64,000 bases of DNA from an uncultured Sphingomonadaceae bacterium (GTDB taxonomy: Bacteria > Pseudomonadota > Alphaproteobacteria > Sphingomonadales > Sphingomonadaceae): the NCBI GenBank assembly GCA_947493215.1, contig CANLQE010000004.1, forward strand, positions 1 to 64,000, read 5' to 3'. Within the stretch, counting starts at the first letter, position 1; each line of letters begins with the position of its first letter. Of this stretch, positions 1 through 11,594 are shown piece by piece. The position numbers and the translations under genes are program-made. The notes under the pieces were generated by a model. It was not told the DNA's origin, searched no databases, and saw nothing but the letters and a program-made list of their open reading frames with translations.

Positions 1-2
1 GG

Positions 3-254
3 AATTGGTGGGCCGCCAAGGGCTGGTGGAGTACACCTGCGCGATACAACTCCTTCCGGGAAGGTGAGCGCCGGTTCTTGAAGCCGTCGGCACGAGAAAT
101 TCAGTTTGATCTCAACCATTTCGGCCGGACCGGATGGAAAATCATGTTTGACGTTTACTACGGCCGAAATGACGATGGAACTTATGGCACAGTTCCTCTT
201 CCTACCGGGGCAAAATTCGCTGACCAGCATTCTTGGTTTGATCTAGATTTTTAA
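3..254 (+). CDS. 3' end of an unrecognised protein (start lies before the window)
   Basis: A frame is open from the window edge to a TAA at 252-254, giving 83 residues with no start codon visible. The peptide is rich in aromatic residues (Trp, Tyr, Phe), with short motifs such as NWWAAKGWW near its beginning and HSWFDLDF at its very end, so it looks like a folded C-terminal domain rather than random translation. I do not recognise a family. It is followed by a 129-base gap before the ABC-F gene with no terminator that I can see. It could be the end of a restriction- or phage-type protein or of an ordinary hypothetical protein; nothing here decides. Confidence 0.5.
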   Translation, partial: NWWAAKGWWSTPARYNSFREGERRFLKPSAREIQFDLNHFGRTGWKIMFDVYYGRNDDGTYGTVPLPTGAKFADQHSWFDLDF

Positions 255-383
255 CTCTGCATTGAGCCAGAGGCGCTAACGTCCGCTTTCGAGATAAAGC
301 AGACCATTCTCCAATAATTGGATTTTGGTGTTCCGGGCTCACTCTCACTAGCCGAATCCCTAAAGCTCCGCTAACGAGCGGCC

Positions 384-2261
384 ATGCTCAATTTTAGTAA
401 CATAACGGTGCGCCTTGGTGGCGCGGTCATCCTCGATGGCGCCACGGCGGCTCTGCCCCCTGGCGCGCGTGTGGGGATGATCGGCCGTAACGGTGCTGGC
501 AAATCCACTTTGATGAAAGTGGTCGCTGGACTGTTGGACCCGGATGACGGCAGCGTGGATATGCCCAAAGGGGCACGCATGGGCTATATTGCGCAGGAAG
601 CACCCGCCGGGGCTGAAACGCCGCTAGATACGGTTTTGGCTGCTGACACAGAACGCGCCGCACTGTTAGAGGAAGCGGAAACCGCTGACGAACCGCACCG
701 GATTGCCGAAGTTCACGAGCGCCTTAACATGATCCAAGCCCATAGCGCCCCTGCCCGCGCCGCAAAGATCTTAATCGGCCTGGGCTTCGACGAAGAAGCA
801 CAACAAAAACCGATGGACAGTTTTTCCGGTGGTTGGCGGATGCGCGTTGCGCTCGCGGCCCTCCTGTTTTCGCAGCCCGAATTGCTGCTGCTCGATGAGC
901 CATCCAATCACCTCGACTTGGAAGCGACTTTGTGGCTGGAAAATTTCCTGACCAGCTATCAGGCGACGATTTTGGTAATCAGCCATGAGCGGGATTTGCT
1001 CAACAATGTGGTCGATCATATTCTCCATTTACAAGGCGGAAAGACGACGCTTTATCCCGGCGGTTATGATGCGTTTGAGAAACAACGCGCAGAGCGTCAG
1101 GCGCAACAGGCGGCATCCCGCGAAAAACAAGTGGCCCAGCGTGAAAAACTGCAAGCATTTGTCGATCGCTGGGGGGCGAAAGCCCATAGTGCCAAACAGG
1201 CGCAAAGCCGCGTGAAAGCGCTTTCCCGCATGGAGCCGATTGCAGCCGCGGTTGAAGACCCGTCGCTCAGCTTTCATTTTCCCAGCCCGGCAGAACTCAA
1301 GCCGCCGCTCATCACCCTCGACGACGCCGCTGTTGGCTATGGTGATAACATCATTCTTTCCAGTCTGAACCTGCGCCTCGATCCCGACGATCGCACCGCA
1401 TTGCTAGGCCGCAACGGTAACGGCAAGACCACCCTCGCCCGTCTACTGGCGAGCCAGCTAGAACCCAAAGCAGGGTCAATGAACAAGTCCGGTAAGCTGA
1501 CGGTGGGCTATTTCACGCAGTATCAAGTCGAAGAACTGGACACGACGGATACCCCGCTGGAACATATGACCCGGCTGATGAAGGACGCAAAGCCCGGCGC
1601 GGTGCGGGCGCAACTGGGACGGTTCGGTTTTTCCGGTGACAAAGCCACCATGAAAGTTGGGAAATTGTCTGGCGGTGAACGCGCGCGTCTGGCCCTCGCC
1701 TTGATCACGCGCGATGCGCCGCATCTGTTGATTCTCGATGAACCGACAAACCATCTTGATGTCGACGCGCGTGAAGCGCTGGTTCATGCCTTGAACGAAT
1801 ATACCGGTGCCGTGATCTTGGTCAGCCATGATCGCCATATGCTGGAACTGACCGCCGACCGTCTGGTGATGGTCGATAGCGGCAAAGCTGCCGAGTTTTC
1901 CGGGACGCTCAATGACTATACCGATTTCGTGCTGGGTAAAAATCAGGAAGCCAAACCGACGGCTGGCGGTGGCAGCGGCGGCAATCGCAAGGAAGAGCGC
2001 CGCCTAGCCGCTGAACGCCGCAAACAGCAATCAGAATTGCGGAAAACAGCTGGCACCGCCGAAAAGAAAATCGAGACGCTCGGCAAAAAACTATCCGCTA
2101 TTGACCGGGCGATGTTCGATCCGGCCAGCGCGGAACAAGATTATGCTGATTTGACCATGACGGAGTTGATGAAACTGCGCGCCTCTATTCAGGATGAGTT
2201 AGAGCAAAGTGAAGCCGCTTGGCTGGAGGCGAATGAAGCGTTGGAGACAGCCAATGCTTAA
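384..2261 (+). CDS. ABC-F family ATP-binding cassette protein
   Basis: This 625-residue protein has two ABC ATPase domains and no membrane segments, the hallmark of ABC-F proteins, which act on ribosomes rather than in transport. The first domain has a Walker A GRNGAGKST at residues 34-42, a signature FSGGWRMRVA, and a Walker B with LLLLDEPSNHLD. The second has GRNGNGKTT near residue 341, LSGGERARLALAL and LLILDEPTNHLD. A Lys/Arg/Glu-rich linker of about 80 residues separates the domains, as in Uup/YheS-type members. The C-terminal tail from about residue 545 is Lys/Arg/Glu-rich and probably coiled coil. Both Walker B glutamates are intact, so it should hydrolyse ATP. The exact subfamily (Uup, YheS or EttA-like) cannot be settled by eye. 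prmA, another ribosome-related gene, follows 42 bases downstream. Confidence 0.93.
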   Translation: MLNFSNITVRLGGAVILDGATAALPPGARVGMIGRNGAGKSTLMKVVAGLLDPDDGSVDMPKGARMGYIAQEAPAGAETPLDTVLAADTERAALLEEAETADEPHRIAEVHERLNMIQAHSAPARAAKILIGLGFDEEAQQKPMDSFSGGWRMRVALAALLFSQPELLLLDEPSNHLDLEATLWLENFLTSYQATILVISHERDLLNNVVDHILHLQGGKTTLYPGGYDAFEKQRAERQAQQAASREKQVAQREKLQAFVDRWGAKAHSAKQAQSRVKALSRMEPIAAAVEDPSLSFHFPSPAELKPPLITLDDAAVGYGDNIILSSLNLRLDPDDRTALLGRNGNGKTTLARLLASQLEPKAGSMNKSGKLTVGYFTQYQVEELDTTDTPLEHMTRLMKDAKPGAVRAQLGRFGFSGDKATMKVGKLSGGERARLALALITRDAPHLLILDEPTNHLDVDAREALVHALNEYTGAVILVSHDRHMLELTADRLVMVDSGKAAEFSGTLNDYTDFVLGKNQEAKPTAGGGSGGNRKEERRLAAERRKQQSELRKTAGTAEKKIETLGKKLSAIDRAMFDPASAEQDYADLTMTELMKLRASIQDELEQSEAAWLEANEALETANA

Positions 2262-2303
2262 TCTGCCAATATATGGTTGGATTGCCTGCAGGGCTGTGGT
2301 CTC

Positions 2304-3287
2304 TTGACCAATACGTGGAAAGTCACCCTGCCCTGCACACGCGAAGACGCAGACAGCCTCTCAGAGGATAATCTGTTCATTGGCTCCAGCGACAGCGTAC
2401 CGACAATCGTGACACGCGAGGCAGACCCTGACACCCCGGATGACTGGGTGATCGAAGTTTACTGCAATGCAAAACCCGATGCTAAGTTACTCAAAGATAT
2501 CGCCAACCTTTCGCCTTCTGCAAAATTATCAAACACGGCGCCGGTGACCGAAAAACTAGAAGACGAGGATTGGGTAACGCTCAGCCAGCAAGGTTTGGAA
2601 CCTCTACGCGCAGGCCGTTTTTACGTGCATACATCAAACAGCGCCCCACTGGACGATCCGAAGATCAAGAATATCTGTATTGATGCCGGGCAAGCCTTTG
2701 GCACCGGCCATCATGAGACAACCATGGGGTGCTTGGAAAGCCTCGATCGGCTGAAACGGCTTAGCCAAAATTATCACAATATCATTGATGTCGGAACCGG
2801 CACTGGCCTGCTGGCCTTTGCGGCGCGCCATCTTTGGCCAGCGGCCCAGATCATCGCCAGCGATATTGACCCGATTGCTGTTGACGTCAGCGCGAAAAAT
2901 GCCGCGATCAATGATATAGCAATCGGCCATCTGCGCCCTGCAGTGAGATTGGAAGCCAGCAATGGTCTTGACCATCCCGCCATCGGACAGCGTGCGCCTT
3001 ATGATCTTATCATAGCGAACATATTGGCGGGACCGCTCATCGCTCTAGCTCCCCAAATCGGGGCGGCGTCCACGACAAACACTGTTCTAATTCTGGCGGG
3101 ATTACTCAAAGCCCAGCGGTCAGAAGTATTGCATGCATATATCCGAGAGGGTTTTCGCCTTCGTCACAGCCGGGTCGAAAATGAATGGCCTTGTTTAACA
3201 TTGGTCAAAGCTCGCGACTATGGTCCAACAAGGCGGCACAGCTCTATTCGGTCACCCTTGGCATCGGACTATTTTGGCGAGTGCTGA
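2304..3287 (+). CDS. prmA: Ribosomal protein L11 methyltransferase
   Basis: PrmA trimethylates lysines and the N terminus of ribosomal protein L11 with S-adenosylmethionine. The catalytic half shows the family motif GQAFGTGHHETT followed by the SAM-binding glycine loop DVGTGTGLLAFAA (near residue 160) and the NILAGPL motif. I chose the TTG at 2304 because family members begin with a short lead into (S/T)WKVTLPC; an in-frame TTG at 2277 would add nine residues. No ATG start is available. The N-terminal part is divergent, as usual for alphaproteobacteria. The gene lies 42 bases after the ABC-F gene and may be co-transcribed with it, which fits a shared ribosome theme. Confidence 0.9.
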   Translation: MTNTWKVTLPCTREDADSLSEDNLFIGSSDSVPTIVTREADPDTPDDWVIEVYCNAKPDAKLLKDIANLSPSAKLSNTAPVTEKLEDEDWVTLSQQGLEPLRAGRFYVHTSNSAPLDDPKIKNICIDAGQAFGTGHHETTMGCLESLDRLKRLSQNYHNIIDVGTGTGLLAFAARHLWPAAQIIASDIDPIAVDVSAKNAAINDIAIGHLRPAVRLEASNGLDHPAIGQRAPYDLIIANILAGPLIALAPQIGAASTTNTVLILAGLLKAQRSEVLHAYIREGFRLRHSRVENEWPCLTLVKARDYGPTRRHSSIRSPLASDYFGEC

Positions 3288-3316
3288 TCGACATCCTGAT
3301 TAAGGATGGAAGACGT

Positions 3317-4213
3317 TCAAATCACAACCGCCTTGCCTGACTGCGCGCTAGTGTGATCTTGGGTACCGTGGGTCAGAACCTCATCGCCTTCGACAATATC
3401 AGCAATAGCGATATCAGGCATGTTAGCAATTTTCTCGTAAACAGGCTTAAAGTCGGTTTCTACCGTTACCCGCAGCAGTTCATCCAGACTGGGAATGACA
3501 AAGTAATTCTGCTGAAAATCGTCAATCCGGTATTCCGTTCGCAATATCCGCTCCAGATCGAAAATTATCCGGTTGGGGCTATTGTCATCCAGCGCAAACA
3601 TGCTTTCACCAAAGCTCGACACAATGCCCGCGCCATAAATACGCAGTCCTTCAGGCTCCTGAATCAGGCCGAATTCCACGGTATACCAGTAAAGGCGCGC
3701 GAGTTGTTTCAAAGTACCGAATTTCAAGGCCCTTAGCCCACCGCGTCCATAGGCTTCCATATAATCCGCAAAGCGTTGGTCCGCGAGCATCGGGACATGG
3801 CCGAAAACGTCGTGGAAAATATCCGGTTCCTGCAAATAATCGAGCTGATCAGGCCGCCGGATGAAATTCCCGGAAACAAAGCGACGATTGGCGAGATGTT
3901 CAAAAAACACATCATCAGGCACCAATCCCGGCACTGCCACAACCTGCCATCCGGTTGCATCCATCAACATCCGGTTGAGTTCCTCAAAATCAGGAATCCC
4001 CGGCTTAGACAGTTGCAACACATCAATGCCGTTCAAAAATGCTTGCGCGGCGCGACCGGGCAACATCTCGCGCTGACGCGCATAAAGCGTATCCCAAGTG
4101 TCATGGTCTTCCGCGCTATAAGCAGACCAATTCTGGTCTATCGTCCAGTCCGCATTTGCGTGGGCCGGCGGCTTGTCATAGACATGGGTTTCTGGGTCGG
4201 GGGCGGTTAACAT
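3317..4213 (-). CDS. phhA: Phenylalanine 4-monooxygenase
   Basis: This non-haem iron, pterin-dependent enzyme converts phenylalanine to tyrosine. The 298-residue length matches the bacterial monomeric form. The iron site is visible: His134 and His139 in FHDVFGHVP and Glu180 in YWYTVEFGLI, the 2-His-1-carboxylate triad of aromatic amino acid hydroxylases. The start ATG at 4213 faces the TIGR02117-family gene across 29 bases, so the two are divergently transcribed. No phhB (pterin carbinolamine dehydratase) gene is adjacent, unlike in Pseudomonas. The 3' end lies 29 bases from the end of prmA in a convergent arrangement without an obvious hairpin. Confidence 0.95.
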   Translation of the reverse strand: MLTAPDPETHVYDKPPAHANADWTIDQNWSAYSAEDHDTWDTLYARQREMLPGRAAQAFLNGIDVLQLSKPGIPDFEELNRMLMDATGWQVVAVPGLVPDDVFFEHLANRRFVSGNFIRRPDQLDYLQEPDIFHDVFGHVPMLADQRFADYMEAYGRGGLRALKFGTLKQLARLYWYTVEFGLIQEPEGLRIYGAGIVSSFGESMFALDDNSPNRIIFDLERILRTEYRIDDFQQNYFVIPSLDELLRVTVETDFKPVYEKIANMPDIAIADIVEGDEVLTHGTQDHTSAQSGKAVVI

Positions 4214-4242
4214 GACACCATCCTACAGCAGAAAAGGTTTCA

Positions 4243-4923
4243 ATGGCAACTTCTTGGACAAAATGGTCAAAACGCGTCACCATTGGCCTGTTGACTGTGA
4301 TTGGGTTTTATCTCGCCGCAGCTTTGTTCGGTAGCATTTTACCCGCCAATCCATATTGGAAAAGCCCCGACGACGGCATTGAATTATTCTTAGAAACCAA
4401 TGGCCTGCACACAGGAATCATTATGCCGATGCGCAGTGATGTATATGACTGGGGAAAATTCATCCGTCCCGAGCATCTTGATAGTCCCACACTCTATGGC
4501 AGCCATATATTGGTCGGCTGGGGCCATGAAGGCGTTTATCGCAATACGGAGCATTGGGAGGATTTACGGTTCAAAGATGCCGCCAGCGCTATATTCGGCA
4601 GCGATGATGTATTGCTCCACATTTACCACCTGAACTATCCACAGGCTTATCCCCATTACCGCCGGAGCTTTAAAGTGAGCGAAGCGGAATATCGATTAAT
4701 TGTGAAAGCCGTCGAAGAGCGGTTCATCCTCGACGAAGACGGACAACCCCTGCCCTCTTCTGGCTATGGGACCGGCGATCTATTCTATCAGTCTCACGGT
4801 CACTATAACGCCTTTTATACCTGCAATAACTGGACGAACGACGTGCTTCGCCGTGCTGGGATCAGGACCGGAATTTGGACCCCTTTTCAAGGGGGTGTGA
4901 TGCGGTGGTTTCCAGACGATTAA
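4243..4923 (+). CDS. TIGR02117/DUF2459 family membrane-anchored protein
   Basis: This 226-residue protein has one N-terminal membrane segment (about residues 12-32, GLLTVIGFYLAAALFGSIL) and a periplasmic or outer domain. The order of motifs matches the DUF2459/TIGR02117 family: NGLHTGIIMPM near residue 53, GWGHEGVY near residue 90, and YTCNNWTNDVLRRAGI close to the C terminus. The conserved His, Cys and Asn in those motifs look like a papain/NlpC-like catalytic set, but no activity is established for the family. Sphingomonads commonly carry one copy. It is divergent from phhA and followed by an unrelated secreted protein gene. Confidence 0.8.
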   Translation: MATSWTKWSKRVTIGLLTVIGFYLAAALFGSILPANPYWKSPDDGIELFLETNGLHTGIIMPMRSDVYDWGKFIRPEHLDSPTLYGSHILVGWGHEGVYRNTEHWEDLRFKDAASAIFGSDDVLLHIYHLNYPQAYPHYRRSFKVSEAEYRLIVKAVEERFILDEDGQPLPSSGYGTGDLFYQSHGHYNAFYTCNNWTNDVLRRAGIRTGIWTPFQGGVMRWFPDD

Positions 4924-5005
4924 AGCGGGTCAGAGAGTTTTCTTGAAACCAAAGACCATTATGATAGTCTCTCACCGACAGGAAATAACAACGAGGGATA
5001 TTTTA

Positions 5006-5965
5006 ATGGCCGTTTTAGACAAAACACGCATGAGCCTTAAGATATCTTCAGCAATCATCGCGCTGAGTTTGTCGACGGCAGCTACGGCGACAAAAAACAG
5101 TTCTGAAAAGGCCAATGACGATAGCGATATTGTTGTGACTGGTCCCAAATCTGTCAAAAAAGTCATCGCACGGTTCATTGATTCGGCAATCGCAACGCCA
5201 AAAGGCGGCAAGCACGCAGGTCAATTTGCGCGGTTTACGGGCGCGATCTGCCCGTCGGTAAAAGGTTTATCGGAAGAAAATAACCTACAAATTGAAGAGC
5301 GCATCCGGAATGTTGCTCTCGCTTCAGACATAGCCGTTGGACGGAAAAGTTGCGCCCCAAATGTGCATGTCAATATTGTCGCAGATGGAGCAGAAGCATT
5401 ATCACTCATCCGAAAAAAGCGGTCTGATATGTTTGATTCCGTTCCTCTATATAAACGTGATCTCATCGCCAAAAGCGGGGGGCCGGCTTATGGCTGGAAG
5501 CGGCTCGACACTATTTCCGCAGAAGCAAACGTCGCCCAGCGCCCAGATAACGTGACAGAACTGCCCTCTGATCAAATAGACAAGACATATGTGCCGACTC
5601 TCTACTCCAACGTGAAATCCAGGATCAAAAAGACGGTGAAGCAACAGATCACGCGCTCGTTCCTCCTGATCGAAAAAGAAGCGCTGGTGGGTCTGACTAC
5701 TGTTCAAATCGCTGATTTTGCCGCGATGCGATCCTTGATCGAAAGCGAGCAATCGACCAATAGCGACACGCCGTCCTATTCAATCCTGTCCTTATTTGAC
5801 GATGGAAACGGGCCTGGCGATGCTCCAGAAACGGTCAGTGAACTGGACCTCGCTTTGCTAAGTTCGCTCTACAACTCACCATCTGATGTATCAGCATCCA
5901 TGCAGAGTTCGGCGATGATACATAAAATGACCAAAGAGCTTACAGCCGTAGGCAAGGAAGACTGA
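5006..5965 (+). CDS. Secreted hypothetical protein
   Basis: I place the start at ATG 5006, preceded by ACGAGGG, giving 319 residues; an in-frame ATG at 4943 lacks a convincing ribosome site. The N terminus has a basic stretch, a hydrophobic core (ISSAIIALSLSTAATA) and small residues suited to signal peptidase I, so export is likely. The mature part contains two cysteines in GAICPSVKG and KSCAPNVHV, about 40 residues apart, that could form a disulfide, and the phrase DIVVTGPKSVKKV near its beginning. Similar sphingomonad proteins of unknown function share this layout. I cannot assign a function. It stands alone between the TIGR02117 gene and the Crp-type regulator. Confidence 0.65.
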   Translation: MAVLDKTRMSLKISSAIIALSLSTAATATKNSSEKANDDSDIVVTGPKSVKKVIARFIDSAIATPKGGKHAGQFARFTGAICPSVKGLSEENNLQIEERIRNVALASDIAVGRKSCAPNVHVNIVADGAEALSLIRKKRSDMFDSVPLYKRDLIAKSGGPAYGWKRLDTISAEANVAQRPDNVTELPSDQIDKTYVPTLYSNVKSRIKKTVKQQITRSFLLIEKEALVGLTTVQIADFAAMRSLIESEQSTNSDTPSYSILSLFDDGNGPGDAPETVSELDLALLSSLYNSPSDVSASMQSSAMIHKMTKELTAVGKED

Positions 5966-6006
5966 AGTTTCTTGAGACGACAGAAATGCGTCGCAAACAC
6001 GCAATA

Positions 6007-6705
6007 TCAATCTTCAATCCTGTTTTGCAAAGCAAGGCTGTCGGGCATTTTGATATTGCCATAGCCGCATATCAATAGCCCCTCCGCTTCAAGCTTTTTT
6101 AAAGCCTTACCGAGCGAGACCCTCGACACGCCAACCAGGTCAGCCAATTCCTGCTGCGTCACATCGATAATGCAATCGTGAGCATCCTCATCGCAAAGTC
6201 TGAGCAACGCCTGAGCCACCCTTTCTACGGTCGACAAATTGCGCCCCGCCTCGACAAGGTCGAAGGCTTGCTGCACCATGTGAGCCATTGCCTTTAGCAA
6301 TATCCGCGCGACCCGAGCATCCGATGCGATAGCCGCCTGCAATTCAGATTCGCCAATGCGGATCAATAGGGTGTCGCTGGCCGCAATCGCATCGACCATT
6401 CGCGGAAATTCACCCAGAAATGCTTGCTCGCCAAAGCTCTCTCCGGGGCCGAGCACGGCAAAAATATTCAGCTTACCATCCACCGAGTAACGGCCGATTT
6501 GCACTGCTCCACTTTGGATATACCAGAACTCCCGGCCCGTATCACCGCGCTGCTGGATCAGCTCTCCCTTTACGAAATGACGGGAGCGGCCGTGATCCAG
6601 TAATCGGCCACGGATATCTTCAGGCAGCGCAATTACAAATCCAGCAGCAGCAACGGTAGATCGAGAAAAATCAGATGATTGAACCAATTGCAAACCTCTT
6701 AGCAT
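6007..6705 (-). CDS. Crp/Fnr family transcriptional regulator
   Basis: The 232-residue protein has an N-terminal cyclic-nucleotide-binding fold (about residues 28-140, with the GPGESFGEQAFLGEFPR phosphate-binding-cassette-like region) and a C-terminal winged helix whose recognition part reads TQQELADLVGVSRVSLGKAL. There is no N-terminal cysteine cluster, so it is not an oxygen-sensing FNR with an iron-sulphur cluster. Whether it binds cAMP is unclear because the canonical arginine of the cassette lies in a non-standard context. It is divergent from a membrane hydroxylase gene starting at 6774, whose expression it probably controls. The regulator may also start at a later codon, since no strong ribosome site precedes 6705. 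Confidence 0.88.
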   Translation of the reverse strand: MLRGLQLVQSSDFSRSTVAAAGFVIALPEDIRGRLLDHGRSRHFVKGELIQQRGDTGREFWYIQSGAVQIGRYSVDGKLNIFAVLGPGESFGEQAFLGEFPRMVDAIAASDTLLIRIGESELQAAIASDARVARILLKAMAHMVQQAFDLVEAGRNLSTVERVAQALLRLCDEDAHDCIIDVTQQELADLVGVSRVSLGKALKKLEAEGLLICGYGNIKMPDSLALQNRIED

Positions 6706-6773
6706 TTGAGTCGTCTGCTATCTGTTATCAGCATGGTGATTTCAAGCTCAAACAGAGAAAAGGGAGGACGACC

Positions 6774-7631
6774 ATGCGACCAGAAATATACGCAATAGTC
6801 GCAATATTCCTCTTTTTTGGTGCGTTGGAACTGTTTCGCACCAAGCTCTTTGCAAAACCGGATCAAAGTTTCGACGACGTAATGGTCGAAATTGTGGGCT
6901 CCGCCGTTTTGCTTATCATTACCCAGCCTATGATTATCGTGTCTGCACAATTTTTAATGGGCGCAGCTGCGCCGCAATGGGCCGGTGCATTAGCAGGCAT
7001 CCCTTTGATCGCGGCCATTGGTTTGTTTCTGGTCTTTGACGATATGGCCCAATATTGGCTGCACCGCCTGTCGCACCAGATTCCGTTTCTCTACAATCTT
7101 CACCGGGCGCATCATAATGCAAAATATATGAGCATCCGGCTCGTGTACCGGAACAACATATTCTATTATCTGTTCATGCCCAGCATTTGGTTCTCAGGCA
7201 TCCTTATTTATCTGGGCCTCGGCTGGGTCTATGTCGGATACATCATCGTCAAAATGGCTGTAATCATCGGCGCGCATAGCGATGTCGCCTGGGATGAGCC
7301 GCTTTATAAAATCAAGTGGTTATCGCCTTTGATGTGGGTGGTGGAGAGAACTATCTCGACACCTGCGACCCACCACGCCCATCACGGACGCCACATGGAA
7401 GACGGTGCGACCAATTACAAAGGCAATTATGGCAATCTTCTATTCTTCTGGGACGTATTGTTCGGCACGGCGAAAATCACCCGTCGCTATCCGGACAGCT
7501 ATGGCGTTGAAAATCTGGCACCAGCCACTCTTGGACAGCAGCTCGCTTGGCCGCTGTTCCCAGAGAATAAAACCGGCGGCTTTGGCGTGAAAGAACTCGC
7601 AGCCAAAGAAGCCGCCGGGAAGGCTGGATAA
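6774..7631 (+). CDS. Sterol desaturase / fatty acid hydroxylase superfamily protein (copy 1)
   Basis: The start is ATG 6774 behind a strong AAAGGGAGGA; the frame extends upstream but that part overlaps the divergent regulator. The 285-residue integral membrane protein has hydrophobic segments near residues 5-20, 42-62, 72-90 and 135-165. The three histidine clusters of the di-iron hydroxylase superfamily are complete: HRLSH (97-101), HRAHH (110-114) and HHAHH (200-204), and GNYG...FFWDVLFGT matches the usual C-terminal signature. The substrate is probably a lipid or isoprenoid ring but is not determined here. A divergent Crp-type regulator next door suggests environmental control. Confidence 0.88.
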   Translation: MRPEIYAIVAIFLFFGALELFRTKLFAKPDQSFDDVMVEIVGSAVLLIITQPMIIVSAQFLMGAAAPQWAGALAGIPLIAAIGLFLVFDDMAQYWLHRLSHQIPFLYNLHRAHHNAKYMSIRLVYRNNIFYYLFMPSIWFSGILIYLGLGWVYVGYIIVKMAVIIGAHSDVAWDEPLYKIKWLSPLMWVVERTISTPATHHAHHGRHMEDGATNYKGNYGNLLFFWDVLFGTAKITRRYPDSYGVENLAPATLGQQLAWPLFPENKTGGFGVKELAAKEAAGKAG

Positions 7632-7652
7632 CGAGTTGGGGTGGGGGCCCGG

Positions 7653-7689
7653 GGCGGCTGACGGATCGGGGGAAACGTCAGCCGCTCCA
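7653..7689. terminator. Hairpin between two convergent hydroxylase genes
   Basis: Arms at 7653-7664 and 7677-7688 form a GC-rich stem built on GCGGCTGACG with CGTCAGCCGC, loop about 12 bases. It lies between the convergent ends at 7631 and 7737, so it could end both transcripts. The downstream T-run is weak on both strands. Confidence 0.55.
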
Positions 7690-7736
7690 ATTATTCCGCC
7701 TGAATGTTTCGCAGGTAACTTAGCTACAAATCACAC

Positions 7737-8891
7737 TTAATAATCCGGCTTCTTGCGAGTTATCGGATAAGCGAATTGCTTCAGATATCCCTTGGGCACG
7801 TCCTCCGGAATCCCGTAATTTTCCGGCCATTTTGAGGGCGGGAGATAAAATGTCCCGAACAGCTTGTCGATCCACGGGAAATGGATCGCAAAATTCACAT
7901 CAAATGCTTCCCGCTCCAGTCCGTGATGCCAGTGATGAAAACGCGGGGTGGCAACCCAATGGCCGAGCCAGTTAAAATCGCCCTTGATATTGGCGTGCAG
8001 CAGCGACGAGTAGATATAGACGAAAGCGATATAGGCCTGAAGCACGGATGGGCTGAAGCCCAGTGTCATCATTGGCAACGCGGTAATTCCCCGCAACAGG
8101 ATGATCTCGATAAAATGCATCCGCGCACCGGCGAGCCAGTCCATCGACTTGGCCGAATGGTGCACCGCATGAAAGCCCCATAAAAAGGGCCAACGGTGGA
8201 ACGTCCGGTGAAAGAAATATTGCACCAAATCGGTCAGGATCAACACGATCACAAATTGCAATATCCAAGGGATCGAGGCCACCCCTGCGCGAAACGCGTC
8301 CCAGCTGTTCGTATTGGCAACCACCACAGTGGATGGCGCCAGCGCGAGGAAGGTCAAAGCCTGCACCATCATCGAACTGATCAGATAGTAAAACAGATCC
8401 TCCCGCCATTCGATACGGAACAGGCGTTGCGCGCGTCTATGCGGCAATATCCGTTCCAGCGGCGCGAACATCAGACCGGTGACAACCAAATTGACGACGA
8501 AAAAATCAAGGCCAAAAAATATGCCCCAGCTTTGGGTATCTTCTGGCTGAACATTGGCGCCGCCAAGAAAGGCTGCGGTAACTCCAATGGCAAGCGCGAC
8601 AAAACCCAAAGCCTTGCGCGGTCGTAACAGCAAGCTCAGCAAGGCAAGTGCGTAGGAACCCAATAGCAGCAGGTGAACAGCCCCGCGAAAGCCGGTCCAT
8701 TCCTTGACCGCTTGCAGTTCCGGTGTCGCAAACCATTCGGGGAAGCGCAATGCAATCACCATAGCCAGACCGACAATCGCCATGAGTACCGCGAAAAAAC
8801 CCGCCAACCAGCCGCTGCCAAAACGGCGCACCTCTGGCGGCGCCTCCAAATCTTTGGCGAGCTGCTTCAATATTCCTTGTTTTTTAGCCAT
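7737..8891 (-). CDS. Sterol desaturase / fatty acid hydroxylase superfamily protein (copy 2)
   Basis: The 384-residue membrane protein is much longer than copies 1 and 3 because of an N-terminal region with about four extra membrane segments (roughly 28-48, 70-90, 94-110 and 125-142). The catalytic half carries all three histidine clusters: HRTFH (228-232), HAVHH (241-245) and HHWHH (319-323). The ending NFAIHFPWIDKLFGTFYLP is typical of the larger bacterial branch of the family annotated as sterol desaturase. The substrate is unknown; hopanoids, sphingolipids or fatty acyl chains are all possible in sphingomonads. It lies 23 bases upstream-to-downstream from ligA's end and may be read from the ligA transcript or separately. 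Confidence 0.88.
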   Translation of the reverse strand: MAKKQGILKQLAKDLEAPPEVRRFGSGWLAGFFAVLMAIVGLAMVIALRFPEWFATPELQAVKEWTGFRGAVHLLLLGSYALALLSLLLRPRKALGFVALAIGVTAAFLGGANVQPEDTQSWGIFFGLDFFVVNLVVTGLMFAPLERILPHRRAQRLFRIEWREDLFYYLISSMMVQALTFLALAPSTVVVANTNSWDAFRAGVASIPWILQFVIVLILTDLVQYFFHRTFHRWPFLWGFHAVHHSAKSMDWLAGARMHFIEIILLRGITALPMMTLGFSPSVLQAYIAFVYIYSSLLHANIKGDFNWLGHWVATPRFHHWHHGLEREAFDVNFAIHFPWIDKLFGTFYLPPSKWPENYGIPEDVPKGYLKQFAYPITRKKPDY

Positions 8892-8914
8892 TTATCGTCC
8901 TCGCCATATTCAAC

Positions 8915-11466
<2,552 letters not shown>

Positions 11467-11546
11467 ACAAAAAACCCTTCATCTTCGGAGGAATGCATGA
11501 GTAGCGTATTGCCTTTTGACACAGAATGATATGGCTGCGCCACATC

Positions 11547-11579
11547 CCACCCCAACCCCTCCCTTGAAAGGGAGGGGCT
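11547..11579 (+). repeat. Palindromic repeat, family R1, copy 2
   Basis: CCACCCCAA is followed by a 9-bp stem (CCCCTCCCT with AGGGAGGGG around TGAA) and CT. It mirrors copy 1, with the CCACCCC end of each copy pointing inward to the DUF559 gene. It ends 15 bases from the recN stop and has no T-run, so it is not a standard terminator. Confidence 0.85.
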
Positions 11580-11594
11580 CGAGACTAGACCTTA

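Noticed and set aside
7653-7689. Classical insertion-sequence end between the two hydroxylase genes
   Set aside because: The inverted repeat is a short-loop hairpin between convergent genes with no transposase nearby; it fits a terminator better.
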